Part shown: piece after piece, positions 7,341-15,718 of the stretch | Numbering within the stretch: position 1 is the stretch's first letter | How the letters are laid out: each line of letters starts with the position of its first letter | NCBI GenBank assembly: GCA_946403965.1 | Contig: CAMJBT010000002.1 | Span: 32,938-96,937 of the forward strand | Source: an uncultured Pseudobutyrivibrio sp. | Lineage (GTDB): Bacteria > Bacillota > Clostridia > Lachnospirales > Lachnospiraceae | DNA length: 64,000 nucleotides | Direction of reading: 5' to 3' | Translations under genes and position numbers: made by a program | Notes under the pieces: generated by a model | The model's input: only the letters and a program-made list of their open reading frames with translations | The model's database searches: none | Told to the model about the DNA's origin: nothing

Positions 7341-9434
7341 ATGAGTAAAGTAACAGAGTTATTTGGAAGCAAAGTTTTCAATGATGAAACTATGAAGGAA
7401 CGTCTTCCCAAAGATGCCTACAAGGCACTAAGAAACACAGTAGAAGAGGGACGACCTCTTGATAGAGATCTTGCAAATGTGATTGCTCATGCAATGAAAG
7501 AGTGGGCTATTGAACTTGGAGCTACACATTTTACACATTGGTTTCAGCCAATGACTGGTGTTACGGCGGAAAAGCATGATTCATTTATTCAGCCGGAGGC
7601 CGGTGGAAAAGTTATTATGACTTTCTCTGGAAAAGAGCTTATCAAGGGCGAGCCTGATGCTTCTTCTTTCCCTTCAGGTGGTCTTAGGGCAACGTTCGAG
7701 GCCAGAGGCTATACAGCCTGGGATCCAACAAGCTATGTGTTTATCAAGGATGACACACTTTGCATTCCTACTGCATTTTGTTCATATTCAGGAGAAGCGC
7801 TAGACAAGAAGACACCACTTCTTCGCTCTATGGAAGCTCTGGATAAGGCGGCAGTTAAGGTACTTAAGCTTTTCGGACATGATGAGGTAAAACGAGTTAT
7901 CACTACAGTTGGACCAGAACAGGAATATTTCCTTATCGATACAGAAATGTACAACAAGCGTCCTGATTTGATTTATTGTGGACGTACATTGTTTGGAGCA
8001 AAACCTCCAAAGGGACAGGAACTTGAGGATCACTATTTTGGAACATTAAAGCCTAGAGTTTCTGCTTTTATGAAAGAGTTAGACGAGGAGTTGTGGAAGC
8101 TTGGTGTACTTGCTAAGACAAAGCACAATGAGGTTGCTCCTGCCCAGCATGAGCTTGCACCAGTATTCTCAACCACTAATATAGCTACAGATCATAATCA
8201 GCTGACCATGGAGATGATGAAGGTTGTGGCTCAGAGGCACGGTATGACATGTCTACTTCACGAGAAACCTTTTGCAGGCGTTAATGGTTCGGGCAAACAC
8301 AACAACTGGTCTATATCAACTGACACCGGAGTAAACCTTCTTGAACCAGGCGCTACTCCTTCCCAAAACGTCCAGTTCTTGTTGTTCCTCACAGCAGTAA
8401 TCAAGGCTGTAGATGAGTATCAGGAGTTGCTCCGTGTGTCTGTTGCATCTGCTGGAAATGACCATCGTCTTGGAGCAAATGAGGCACCTCCTGCAATTAT
8501 TTCTATGTTTCTTGGTGATGAACTGGAAGCTATTGTGGAGTCAATCATTAAAGGCACAGATTATACAGATATCAAGAAGCAGAAGATGACTGTTGGCTCA
8601 GATGTTATTCCAAGCATTTCAAAGGACACAACAGATAGAAATAGAACATCACCATTTGCTTTTACAGGAAATAAATTTGAATTCAGATCACTTGGTTCAA
8701 CAGCATCAATCTCAGGTCCTAATATTGTATTAAATACAATTGTTGCAGAGGAGCTTGAAAAATTTGCTGAAGAACTATCAGGCAAGTCTGATTTTGATAA
8801 GGCACTTGAGGAGCTCTTAAGAAGAGAGCTTACAGCTCACCAGAGAATTATTTTCAATGGAAATGGTTATTCAGATGAGTGGGTAAAGGAGGCAGAAAGA
8901 AGAGGTCTTTCAAATCTTAAGTCTACAGTTGATGCACTTCCTGCGTTTATCGCTGATAAGTCTATTGATGTATTTACTAAGCATAACGTATTTACGAAGG
9001 AAGAGCTTTACAGCAGATACGATATCCTTTTGGAGAATTATTATAAGGTACTTGATATTGAGGCTCTTACACTTGATTCTATGGTTAAGAAGGATATTAT
9101 GGCAGCAGCAAATGATTATCAGTATACACTTGCGGAGACATTAAATGCCAAGGCAGCTACTGGACTATCAATTGATTATACAGTTGAAAAGAAACATTTA
9201 GAGAGAGCATCAAAACTTACATTTGAAATGGATGAAAGACTTGAAAAGCTTGAGGCCGATATTGACAAAGCAAAAGAAATTTCAGACACATATGATCTTG
9301 CCAAGTTCCATCACGATGTTATTTGTGAGGATATGCTTTCAGTAAGAGAGGTAGTAGATGAACTTGAGACAGTAGTGCCAAGTGATATCTGGCCATATCC
9401 AACATATGGTGAAATACTTTATTCAGTAAAATAG
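7341..9434 (+). CDS. glnN: Glutamine synthetase type III
   Basis: GSIII catalyses ATP-dependent amidation of glutamate and is probably the main ammonia-assimilating synthetase of this island. The 697-residue length is typical of the family, far longer than GSI. Recognisable segments are [13 protein letters not shown], the [10 protein letters not shown] strand, [16 protein letters not shown] with metal-ligand glutamates, [12 protein letters not shown], and [28 protein letters not shown] lies 8 bases before the ATG. A structured leader precedes it and a terminator/attenuator follows before amt. Confidence 0.96.
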   Translation: MSKVTELFGSKVFNDETMKERLPKDAYKALRNTVEEGRPLDRDLANVIAHAMKEWAIELGATHFTHWFQPMTGVTAEKHDSFIQPEAGGKVIMTFSGKELIKGEPDASSFPSGGLRATFEARGYTAWDPTSYVFIKDDTLCIPTAFCSYSGEALDKKTPLLRSMEALDKAAVKVLKLFGHDEVKRVITTVGPEQEYFLIDTEMYNKRPDLIYCGRTLFGAKPPKGQELEDHYFGTLKPRVSAFMKELDEELWKLGVLAKTKHNEVAPAQHELAPVFSTTNIATDHNQLTMEMMKVVAQRHGMTCLLHEKPFAGVNGSGKHNNWSISTDTGVNLLEPGATPSQNVQFLLFLTAVIKAVDEYQELLRVSVASAGNDHRLGANEAPPAIISMFLGDELEAIVESIIKGTDYTDIKKQKMTVGSDVIPSISKDTTDRNRTSPFAFTGNKFEFRSLGSTASISGPNIVLNTIVAEELEKFAEELSGKSDFDKALEELLRRELTAHQRIIFNGNGYSDEWVKEAERRGLSNLKSTVDALPAFIADKSIDVFTKHNVFTKEELYSRYDILLENYYKVLDIEALTLDSMVKKDIMAAANDYQYTLAETLNAKAATGLSIDYTVEKKHLERASKLTFEMDERLEKLEADIDKAKEISDTYDLAKFHHDVICEDMLSVREVVDELETVVPSDIWPYPTYGEILYSVK

Positions 9435-9488
9435 GACTTATGTCATCTGTAAAATGGATTAAAATTGACAGAAATGCCTAATAAATCA

Positions 9489-9533
9489 GCACAAAGAGGT
9501 GCAGTCTATACTTTTAGACTGCACCTTTTTATT
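9489..9533 (+). terminator. Terminator before amt overlapped by an ANTAR-type hexaloop hairpin
   Basis: GGTGCAGTCT (9498-9507) pairs perfectly with AGACTGCACC (9516-9525), followed by TTTTTATTTT. GCAC-AAAGAG-GTGC (9489-9502) forms a competing 4-bp hairpin with hexaloop A1/G4, the same arrangement as in the asnB leader. It lies between glnN and amt, so it may cap glnN transcripts and gate read-through into amt. No clear upstream partner hairpin is visible. Confidence 0.75.
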
Positions 9534-9562
9534 TTATATCAAACCCTAAGGAGGAAAGTATT

Positions 9563-11308
9563 ATGGAAGAATACACAAGCTTATTGTTTGGCGTCTGGTT
9601 CCTAATAGGAGCGGCGCTGGTGTTTTGGATGCAGGCAGGTTTTGCTATGGTAGAGGCTGGATTTACCAGAGCAAAAAATACAGGAAATATCATAATGAAA
9701 AACCTGATGGACTTCTGTATAGGAACTGTAATGTTTATTGTTTTAGGCTTTGGCCTTATGTTTGGTGAGGATTGTCTGTTTGGTTTGGTTGGGCGTCCAA
9801 CACTTGGAATCTTCACTAATTATGCAAGCTTTGATTGGAGTAATTTTGTATTTAACCTTGTGTTCTGCGCTACTACAGCAACTATTGTAAGTGGTGCTAT
9901 GGCTGAACGTACAAAGTTTGTAAGTTATTGTATTTATTCAGGTATTATATCTCTTGTGATTTACCCAATTGAGGCTCACTGGATTTGGGGCGGAGGTTGG
10001 CTTTCACAGATTGGTTTTCACGATTTTGCAGGAAGTTGTGCTATCCACATGGTAGGTGGTATTTGCGCTCTTATTGGTGCAAAAATTTTAGGACCTCGTA
10101 TAGGAAAGTTTTCTCATGATAGTAAGGGGCATATTTCAAAGGTAAATGCATTCCCAGGTCACAATATAGCACTTGGCGCACTTGGTGTTTTTATCCTTTG
10201 GCTTGGTTGGTATGGTTTTAATGGTGCTGCAGCAACATCTTTGGAGCAGCTTGCATCTATATTTGTTACAACCACAATTGCACCTGCAGTTGCCACATGT
10301 ACAACAATGGTATTCACATGGATTAAATTTGGTAAACCAGATGTATCTATGTCATTGAATGCTTCACTTGCAGGGCTTGTTGCAATTACTGCACCATGTG
10401 ATGTCACTGATGCTGCTGGTGCAATAGTAATTGGTATTGTTTCAGGATTTCTAGTAGTGTTTGGTGTATGGCTTCTTGATTACAAACTTCATATTGATGA
10501 TCCAGTTGGAGCAGTTGCTGTTCATATGATGAATGGTATTTGGGGAACTCTTTCTGTTGGCCTTTTTGCAACAACATCAGCGCCAACAAGTGAGCTTACA
10601 GGTCTTTTCTATGGGGGCGGTTTCAAATTACTTGGAATACAGTTGATTGGAGTACTTTCAGTAGCCTCTTGGGCTGCAGTAACAATAACAATCGCATTTA
10701 CGATAATTAAAGCTACCGTCGGTCTTAGAGCATCAGCAGAAGAGGAAATAGTTGGTCTTGATAGAACAGAACATGGACTTCCATCTGCATATTCAGGTTT
10801 CAATATGCTTGAGGATGATTTTGATACAGATGAATACGATGAGGAAACAGCATCTCTTATTACTGAGACTCTTGAGGCAGCTGGTCTTGCAAGCTTAGAT
10901 GAGGCAATCGAGGTTGAGTATGCTCCTTCTCAAATTACATCTGCGGGCAAACCTCGTATGACTAAAGTTGAAATTCTTTGTAAAGAACGAAATCTTGAAA
11001 AGCTCAAGAATGCACTTCTTAAGCTTGGTATAACAGGAATGACAGTATCTCATGTAATGGGATGTGGCGTTCAGAAGGGAGCTCCAGAATATTATAGAGG
11101 TGTGGCTTTGGAACCATCTTTGCTTCCAAAAATTCGAGTGGATGTGGTAGTTTGCAAGGTTCCAGTAAAAGAAGTAATAGAAACAGCAAAGAAGGTACTT
11201 TACACTGGACATATTGGTGATGGAAAAATATTTGTATACGATGTAGAACAGGTTGTTAAAATTCGAACCGGAGAAGAAGATTTTGCAGCGCTACAGGATG
11301 TTGAATAG
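9563..11308 (+). CDS. amt: Ammonium transporter fused to a C-terminal PII (GlnB/GlnK-like) domain
   Basis: Residues 1-400 form an Amt channel with about 11 membrane helices, including the twin-His helices (CAIHMVGGI and AVHMMNGIWG) and AHWIWGGGWL. An acidic linker (EDDFDTDEYDEE) connects to residues 455-581, which are a complete PII domain: a ferredoxin-like start (MTKVEILCKE), a T-loop QKGAPEYYRG with the modifiable Tyr and the nucleotide-binding TGHIGDGKIFVY. Normally PII is a separate soluble trimer that plugs Amt; here the plug is tethered. The start follows AAGGAGG. Amt-PII fusions are known in Clostridia. Confidence 0.95.
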   Translation: MEEYTSLLFGVWFLIGAALVFWMQAGFAMVEAGFTRAKNTGNIIMKNLMDFCIGTVMFIVLGFGLMFGEDCLFGLVGRPTLGIFTNYASFDWSNFVFNLVFCATTATIVSGAMAERTKFVSYCIYSGIISLVIYPIEAHWIWGGGWLSQIGFHDFAGSCAIHMVGGICALIGAKILGPRIGKFSHDSKGHISKVNAFPGHNIALGALGVFILWLGWYGFNGAAATSLEQLASIFVTTTIAPAVATCTTMVFTWIKFGKPDVSMSLNASLAGLVAITAPCDVTDAAGAIVIGIVSGFLVVFGVWLLDYKLHIDDPVGAVAVHMMNGIWGTLSVGLFATTSAPTSELTGLFYGGGFKLLGIQLIGVLSVASWAAVTITIAFTIIKATVGLRASAEEEIVGLDRTEHGLPSAYSGFNMLEDDFDTDEYDEETASLITETLEAAGLASLDEAIEVEYAPSQITSAGKPRMTKVEILCKERNLEKLKNALLKLGITGMTVSHVMGCGVQKGAPEYYRGVALEPSLLPKIRVDVVVCKVPVKEVIETAKKVLYTGHIGDGKIFVYDVEQVVKIRTGEEDFAALQDVE

Positions 11309-11316
11309 AATAGATT

Positions 11317-11351
11317 GGGTGCAGTCATTTATATGGCTGCACCCTTTTGTT
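11317..11351 (+). terminator. Intrinsic terminator after amt
   Basis: GGGTGCAG (11317-11324) and CTGCACCC (11337-11344) form an 8-bp stem followed by TTTTGTTT. Its core GGTGCAGTC is also in the terminator before amt. It closes the nitrogen island. Confidence 0.8.
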
Positions 11352-11417
11352 TACAGTAAATTTTATCTAAAGTATAATATCATTTGGGGATTGTTATTTT
11401 TAGATGGGGGGATGCTT

Positions 11418-12146
11418 ATGAGGTTATCTGAGATTACTTCTGCAAATAAGCCATATATCAGGATTACAAAGGGAAGAAAAAAGGTTGATGTGCCTATTTA
11501 TCCTAAAGTAGTTATTCTGCCGCCAAATAGAGCTGGTCTAAAAAGGTACGCTTTTGTAGGCTGCGAGAATATAAAGGTTCATTTTAAAGGCAAAATCGTT
11601 AGACTTAATTGGTCTTTCAATCATAATAGAATGACCTTGTATTGTACTGGAGGACACAAGGCTTACAGCTGGAGCAATGTGAAAGTGGCTACAATCACTC
11701 GTCCAGGTGGAAAGAAAGATAATATTATTGTGTGCAAAAGAGAGTATGGAGACGAGACAGAACGCAGAAGACATAAGAGATACCCTATTGTTAAAAATGT
11801 TACGATTACCCAGGGAAGTACTTCATTTCGTGGTTCTACGGTGGATTTATCCTACGGAGGAGTGGGAATTACTGTAAAGCGAAATACCAATGTAGTTCCA
11901 AGTGAGCCTTTGAGTATTGATTTTGGGGATTCCACAACTATTATCGGACGTTTGGTAAGGACGGTTTTTAAGGAAGATGGAAGTCAGCTGCTTGGCTGCT
12001 TTGTGTCCAAAAAATATAAATACGAGATGATGACGCTTATAAACCATGATGCCGCTTTTTTTGCTGAGGCAGGTGAGAAAAAGGAGAAGGAGCAGAAAGA
12101 TACCGACAAGGGGTGGTATGAAGGCCAAATTAAGAGATGGCATTGA
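11418..12146 (+). CDS. PilZ-domain protein (c-di-GMP receptor candidate)
   Basis: The C-terminal half (residues 115-225) has the c-di-GMP-binding PilZ signature: RRHKR followed about 25 residues later by DLSYGGVG. The N-terminal half (residues 1-110) is a beta-rich domain of unknown role, compatible with a YcgR-like arrangement. The ATG at 11418 was chosen because GGGGGG lies 6 bases upstream; an in-frame upstream ATG at 11253 would begin inside amt and cross its terminator. The output is unknown; a PAS-GGDEF-EAL enzyme is encoded at 32153. Confidence 0.8.
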   Translation: MRLSEITSANKPYIRITKGRKKVDVPIYPKVVILPPNRAGLKRYAFVGCENIKVHFKGKIVRLNWSFNHNRMTLYCTGGHKAYSWSNVKVATITRPGGKKDNIIVCKREYGDETERRRHKRYPIVKNVTITQGSTSFRGSTVDLSYGGVGITVKRNTNVVPSEPLSIDFGDSTTIIGRLVRTVFKEDGSQLLGCFVSKKYKYEMMTLINHDAAFFAEAGEKKEKEQKDTDKGWYEGQIKRWH

Positions 12147-12169
12147 TTTAGATTGGAGATATATTTTTT

Positions 12170-12961
12170 ATGATTAAGCTTATAACATCAGATGTAGATG
12201 GAACATTAGTAAAGGATTCATCACCAGTAATTTATCCAGAAATGATAGATATGGTGAAAAAGCTAAGAGGGCAGGATATTATTTTTTGTATAGCCAGCGG
12301 AAGACAGGTTTCCAGTGTGAAAAAGATGTTCAGTGAAGTGGCTGATGATTTAATAATTATTGCAGATAATGGTGCACATATTCAGTGCAGAGATAAGGAT
12401 ATACATGTTGCCAAGATGAATCCTGATTATATAGAGGAATTGGTTACAGATTTAAGAGCATTTGATGATTGTGAGCTTCTTGTGGAGGCTCCAGGATTGT
12501 CATATCTTGAGTCAAAGAATCAGGAATACATCGACTTTATAAAGAATCAATACAGATTTGATATAAAGCTTGTGGATGATGTTTTAAAAGAGGCAAAGGA
12601 CATTATAAAGATTTCTATTTTTAGACGTCCTTCAATCAGAAAAATTGGAGAGGAAATTCTCATACCAAAGTGGAAGGACAAATTGAAGGTTACAATCGCA
12701 GGTGAGGATTGGGTGGACTTCATGGATACTTCAGTAGATAAGGGCAATTCCCTCAAGTTCGTTCAGGAATTTTATGGAATTACACCAGAGGAAACAATGG
12801 TTTTTGGAGACAATAATAACGATATTGGTATGTTGAAAAGAGCGGCAGAAAGCTATGCTGTTTCTACTGCTCCTGATATTGTAAAAGCAAGTGCAAATCA
12901 TATCTGCCCACCTTGGATGGAAAAAGGTGTATATCAAGTTTTAAAAGAAAAGTTTGACTAA
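12170..12961 (+). CDS. Cof-type HAD-superfamily hydrolase
   Basis: The 263-residue protein has the nucleophile motif SDVDGTLV at the N-terminus, motif II IASGR near residue 44 and the motif IV region VFGDNNNDIGML near residue 210, with a C2B-type cap between. These are soluble Mg-dependent phosphatases acting on sugar phosphates or nucleotides; the substrate cannot be read from the sequence. It is followed 40 bases later by larB, with no obvious functional link. Confidence 0.9.
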   Translation: MIKLITSDVDGTLVKDSSPVIYPEMIDMVKKLRGQDIIFCIASGRQVSSVKKMFSEVADDLIIIADNGAHIQCRDKDIHVAKMNPDYIEELVTDLRAFDDCELLVEAPGLSYLESKNQEYIDFIKNQYRFDIKLVDDVLKEAKDIIKISIFRRPSIRKIGEEILIPKWKDKLKVTIAGEDWVDFMDTSVDKGNSLKFVQEFYGITPEETMVFGDNNNDIGMLKRAAESYAVSTAPDIVKASANHICPPWMEKGVYQVLKEKFD

Positions 12962-13001
12962 CGCTTACAAGAAAGTTAAGACTAGTTTAGGAGAATGGAA
13001 G

Positions 13002-13673
13002 ATGGATTTTGCAAATTTAGATTTCGAGAGAAAAAAGAGGACGGGGTTTCCTGAGGTAGTTTTTTGTCAGGGCAAGAACGACAGCTTTCTTGTTGATATT
13101 TATAAAAAGCTTTATGAAAGAGATGGTAGCGTATTTGGGACCAGAGCCACAGAACATCAATATGAATTGGTGAAGGCAGAACTTCCAAATGCACAATACG
13201 ACAATGTCAGCAGGATTTTAAAGGTTCCTGGCAAGGATGATTCTGTTGAACTTGTAGGAAATATAGCTGTGGTCACAGCTGGAACAGCAGACATTCCAGT
13301 TGCTGAGGAAGCATCTTTGACTGCAGAATATTTTGGTTCTAAGGTTACAAGGGTTTATGATGTTGGCGTAAGCGGTATACATAGAGTTCTGGAAAATAGA
13401 AATAAAATTGAAAACGCAAACTGCGTTGTTGCTGTAGCAGGAATGGAGGGCGCTCTTGCATCTGTACTAGGAGGGATTGTAAGTAAACCTATAATTGCTG
13501 TGCCTACAAGTGTTGGTTATGGTGCCAATCTTGGAGGTATATCAGCACTTCTTACCATGATTAATTCCTGTGCTAATGGTATATCAGTTGTCAATATTGA
13601 TAATGGTTATGGTGCCGGTTATATAGCTACACAAATCAACAGGCTTGCTGTTGGAAGCTCAATAGAAAAATAG
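13002..13673 (+). CDS. larB: LarB, nickel-pincer cofactor biosynthesis carboxylase/hydrolase
   Basis: LarB carboxylates nicotinic acid adenine dinucleotide and cleaves its phosphoanhydride in the first step of nickel-pincer nucleotide synthesis. The C-terminal half is a PurE-like fold (VAVVTAGTADIPVAEEA, YDVGVSGIHR, AVAGMEGALASV, VPTSVGYGA). The ATG at 13002 follows AGGAGAATGG and gives 223 residues; the ATG at 12954 overlaps the HAD gene and lacks a good ribosome site. larC follows 6 bases later. larA and larE are not in the window, so the client racemase is elsewhere. Confidence 0.93.
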   Translation: MDFANLDFERKKRTGFPEVVFCQGKNDSFLVDIYKKLYERDGSVFGTRATEHQYELVKAELPNAQYDNVSRILKVPGKDDSVELVGNIAVVTAGTADIPVAEEASLTAEYFGSKVTRVYDVGVSGIHRVLENRNKIENANCVVAVAGMEGALASVLGGIVSKPIIAVPTSVGYGANLGGISALLTMINSCANGISVVNIDNGYGAGYIATQINRLAVGSSIEK

Positions 13674-13679
13674 GAGATA

Positions 13680-14561
13680 ATGATGCAGGCATTATATTTT
13701 GAATGTACTTCGGGGATAAGTGGCGACATGACAGTTGCCGCTTTACTTGATTTAGGAGCAGATGAACGAGTCTTAAAAAAAGCTCTTTCATCTATAAAGG
13801 CAGAAGGGTTTGAAATCAATATATCAAAGGTTAAAAAATCTGGATTGGAATGTATGGATTTTGATGTGATATTGGATTTGGAACACGATGGTCATGATCA
13901 TGACATGGAATATCTTTACGGGCATACCCATGGAGATGAAAATAGCCACAGTCATTCATTACAGCATAATCATAGTCATATACACGATCACGAGCATAGT
14001 CATGAATCTGGGGATAATCATGAACATGGATATCAGCACCACCATCATCATCGAGGCATGAGGGAAATTAATGAAATATTATCTACAGTTGAAATGACAG
14101 AAGGCGCCAGAAAAATATGTGACAGTATTTTTTCTATATTGGCTGAGGCTGAGTCTAAGGCTCACGGAGTTCCAGTAGAAGAGGTACACTTCCATGAGGT
14201 TGGAGCCATAGACTCTATTGTTGATATAGTGGCAATCGGGGTTTGCCTTGATAATATAGGAATCGATAAAGTGTTTGTTCCAAAGCTTACAGAAGGTCAG
14301 GGCACAGTTAGATGTCAACACGGAATACTTCCAGTTCCAGTACCCGCTGTTTTAAATATTGTAAAAGAAAAGGATATTCCTATTGAAATTACAAATACAA
14401 TGGGAGAGCTTGTAACTCCAACTGGAGCAGCGACTGTGGCGGCAATTAGAACAGATGAAAAGCTGCCGGACGTTTTTTCTGTGGATGGAATAGGAATGGG
14501 GGCAGGAAAAAGAGACTATGGATTGTCTGGATTCCTAAGAATTATGAAAATTAATTATTAG
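13680..14561 (+). CDS. larC: LarC N-terminal domain protein, nickel insertion, lacking LarC2
   Basis: LarC inserts nickel into the pincer cofactor. Residues 1-293 match the LarC1 part: SGISGDM at the start, VEEVHFHEVGAIDSIVDI, TPTGAA and the final GMGAGKRDYG. Residues about 68-124 are an extreme His/Asp-rich insertion that probably stores nickel. The protein stops where the CTP-binding LarC2 domain should begin, and the next 200 bases contain no LarC2-like frame, so a simple programmed frameshift is not visible. Two adjacent ATG codons (13680 and 13683) follow GGAGA; either can be the start. It is coupled to larB. Confidence 0.88.
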   Translation: MMQALYFECTSGISGDMTVAALLDLGADERVLKKALSSIKAEGFEINISKVKKSGLECMDFDVILDLEHDGHDHDMEYLYGHTHGDENSHSHSLQHNHSHIHDHEHSHESGDNHEHGYQHHHHHRGMREINEILSTVEMTEGARKICDSIFSILAEAESKAHGVPVEEVHFHEVGAIDSIVDIVAIGVCLDNIGIDKVFVPKLTEGQGTVRCQHGILPVPVPAVLNIVKEKDIPIEITNTMGELVTPTGAATVAAIRTDEKLPDVFSVDGIGMGAGKRDYGLSGFLRIMKINY

Positions 14562-14660
14562 TTTTATAGTGAAATAAAAATGTATACACAATTTAGAATT
14601 AAGATTAGTTAGTTGGTATAGATGTTAGTTCTGTATAACTGACGGATGCATTACTTTAGG

Positions 14661-14706
14661 TACAATTGTAATTGTTCTTGATTTGGACACAATTGTGTTG
14701 TATTAT
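14661..14706 (+). promoter_or_regulatory. Promoter of ferredoxin gene with two ACAATTGT palindromes
   Basis: TTGATT (14678-14683) and TATTAT (14701-14706) are 17 bases apart. TACAATTGTA (14661-14670) lies upstream of the -35 box and CACAATTGTG (14688-14697) lies inside the spacer. The shared ACAATTGT cores start 27 bases apart, a layout that suits a repressor. The rest of the 14562-14764 gap shows no gene. Confidence 0.6.
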
Positions 14707-14764
14707 AATTTTCAGTTAGTAATTGATATATTTTATCAAGTAGTTCGTAAGGAGGATTTTAGTC

Positions 14765-14935
14765 ATGGCATACGTTATTTCTGATTCATGTGTTTCTTGT
14801 GGTACATGTGAGCCTGAGTGTCCAGTAGGCGCTATCTCACAGGGAGATTCACAGTTCAACATCGACGCTGATGCTTGTGTATCTTGTGGTACATGTGCAG
14901 GTGTTTGCCCAACAGGCGCTATCGCAGAGGGCTAA
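14765..14935 (+). CDS. 2[4Fe-4S] ferredoxin (clostridial type)
   Basis: This small gene encodes 56 residues with two CxxCxxCxxxCP clusters (CVSCGTCEPECP and CVSCGTCAGVCP). It is a soluble low-potential electron carrier, a likely partner of pyruvate:ferredoxin oxidoreductase, Rnf/hydrogenase or the Nfn complex encoded at 61589. AAGGAGG lies 9 bases before the ATG. It is monocistronic: its own promoter lies upstream and a terminator follows. Confidence 0.97.
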   Translation: MAYVISDSCVSCGTCEPECPVGAISQGDSQFNIDADACVSCGTCAGVCPTGAIAEG

Positions 14936-14966
14936 TTAGTTTAATAACTAATCAAGAAAACCGGTT

Positions 14967-14997
14967 AAAAAATCGCCCATTGCTGGGCGATTTTTTT
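14967..14997. terminator. Bidirectional terminator between ferredoxin and ECF gene
   Basis: ATCGCCCA (14972-14979) and TGGGCGAT (14984-14991) form an 8-bp stem with a 4-base loop, flanked by A-runs on the left and T-runs on the right. It can serve the ferredoxin on the plus strand and the converging ECF gene on the minus strand. Confidence 0.85.
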
Positions 14998-15556
14998 ATA
15001 TTAGTTTTTTTAGAATCGGATATAGTACTGATGAAAACACTATTCCGAAAATTCCCTGAATGATGTTTGGTATAATTCCTGCTAAAGAGGCAATCACACC
15101 AGCTGATAGGCTAGAGCTATTCAATACTGTAAGCATAAATATCTCGAAAATGAAATATCCTAAAACCATGATGGTTTCTCCTGCTGTGCCACTTATTATA
15201 GTGTTTAGCAATTCTTTTTCTTTGAAAAATCTTTTGAATCCCTTGAAAGTATAATACCCAACAAATGCTGTAAGCCCTTTGATGATTAAGGTTGCAGGAG
15301 CATATATTAAGTATCCGCCAATCAAATCTGAAAGAGCGCTTCCTAATCCGGCGGCAAGGCTTCCCCATAAAGGACCAAGTAATAATCCTGATAATAAAAC
15401 AAAGCCATCACCAGGATGAATGTACCCGTTTGTAGGTGTTGGAATCTTTATTATCATAGTGCTTACACATGTGAGCGCCGCTATAAGTGCTGCAAAAATT
15501 AGTTGTTTAGTAGTTTCATGATTGATTGTTTTTGTAGATGCTGAAGTCTGCGCCAT
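14996..15556 (-). CDS. ECF transporter substrate-binding (S) component, vitamin type
   Basis: The 186-residue protein has about six hydrophobic segments and the ECF-S features near residues 40-65 (PTPTNGYIHPGDG, LLSGLLLGP). S components bind a vitamin and share an EcfAAT energising module, which is not in this window. The gene is divergent from a MocR-type regulator. MocR proteins frequently control vitamin B6 genes, so a B6 vitamer is one possible substrate, but this is inference; pantothenate or a thiamin precursor are equally consistent with the sequence. GGAGGC lies before the start. Confidence 0.85.
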   Translation of the reverse strand: MAQTSASTKTINHETTKQLIFAALIAALTCVSTMIIKIPTPTNGYIHPGDGFVLLSGLLLGPLWGSLAAGLGSALSDLIGGYLIYAPATLIIKGLTAFVGYYTFKGFKRFFKEKELLNTIISGTAGETIMVLGYFIFEIFMLTVLNSSSLSAGVIASLAGIIPNIIQGIFGIVFSSVLYPILKKLI

Positions 15557-15577
15557 ATCTGCCTCCTAATGTATAAG

Positions 15578-15660
15578 TTTTTGATTTTCTTCAGAAAATC
15601 AAAAAGTCTTAGTTGTTTTTTGTAAAAGCACTTTTACTTTTTTTATGTTGGGGATATAAT
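15578..15660 (+). promoter_or_regulatory. Divergent control region: palindromes and promoter of the MocR-type gene
   Basis: GTAAAAG-CA-CTTTTAC (15622-15637) is a perfect palindrome overlapping the -35 region (TTTACT, 15633-15638) of a promoter whose -10 is TATAAT (15655-15660). A second perfect 12-bp inverted repeat, TTTTTGATTTTC/GAAAATCAAAAA (15578-15605), lies nearer the ECF gene. The first is a plausible autoregulatory operator for the adjacent regulator. Function is inferred. Confidence 0.6.
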
Positions 15661-15718
15661 AGCACCAAACTGATATTAAAAAAATGCTCAAAAATATAAA
15701 TATTTTAGGGGACAGATT

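Noticed and set aside
9465..9470. TTGACA upstream of amt as a promoter
   Set aside because: No acceptable -10 box occurs at 16-18 bases; amt may depend on read-through from glnN.
10895..11212. Minus-strand 105-codon frame within amt
   Set aside because: It is the antisense shadow of the PII domain, without a ribosome site or plausible protein composition.
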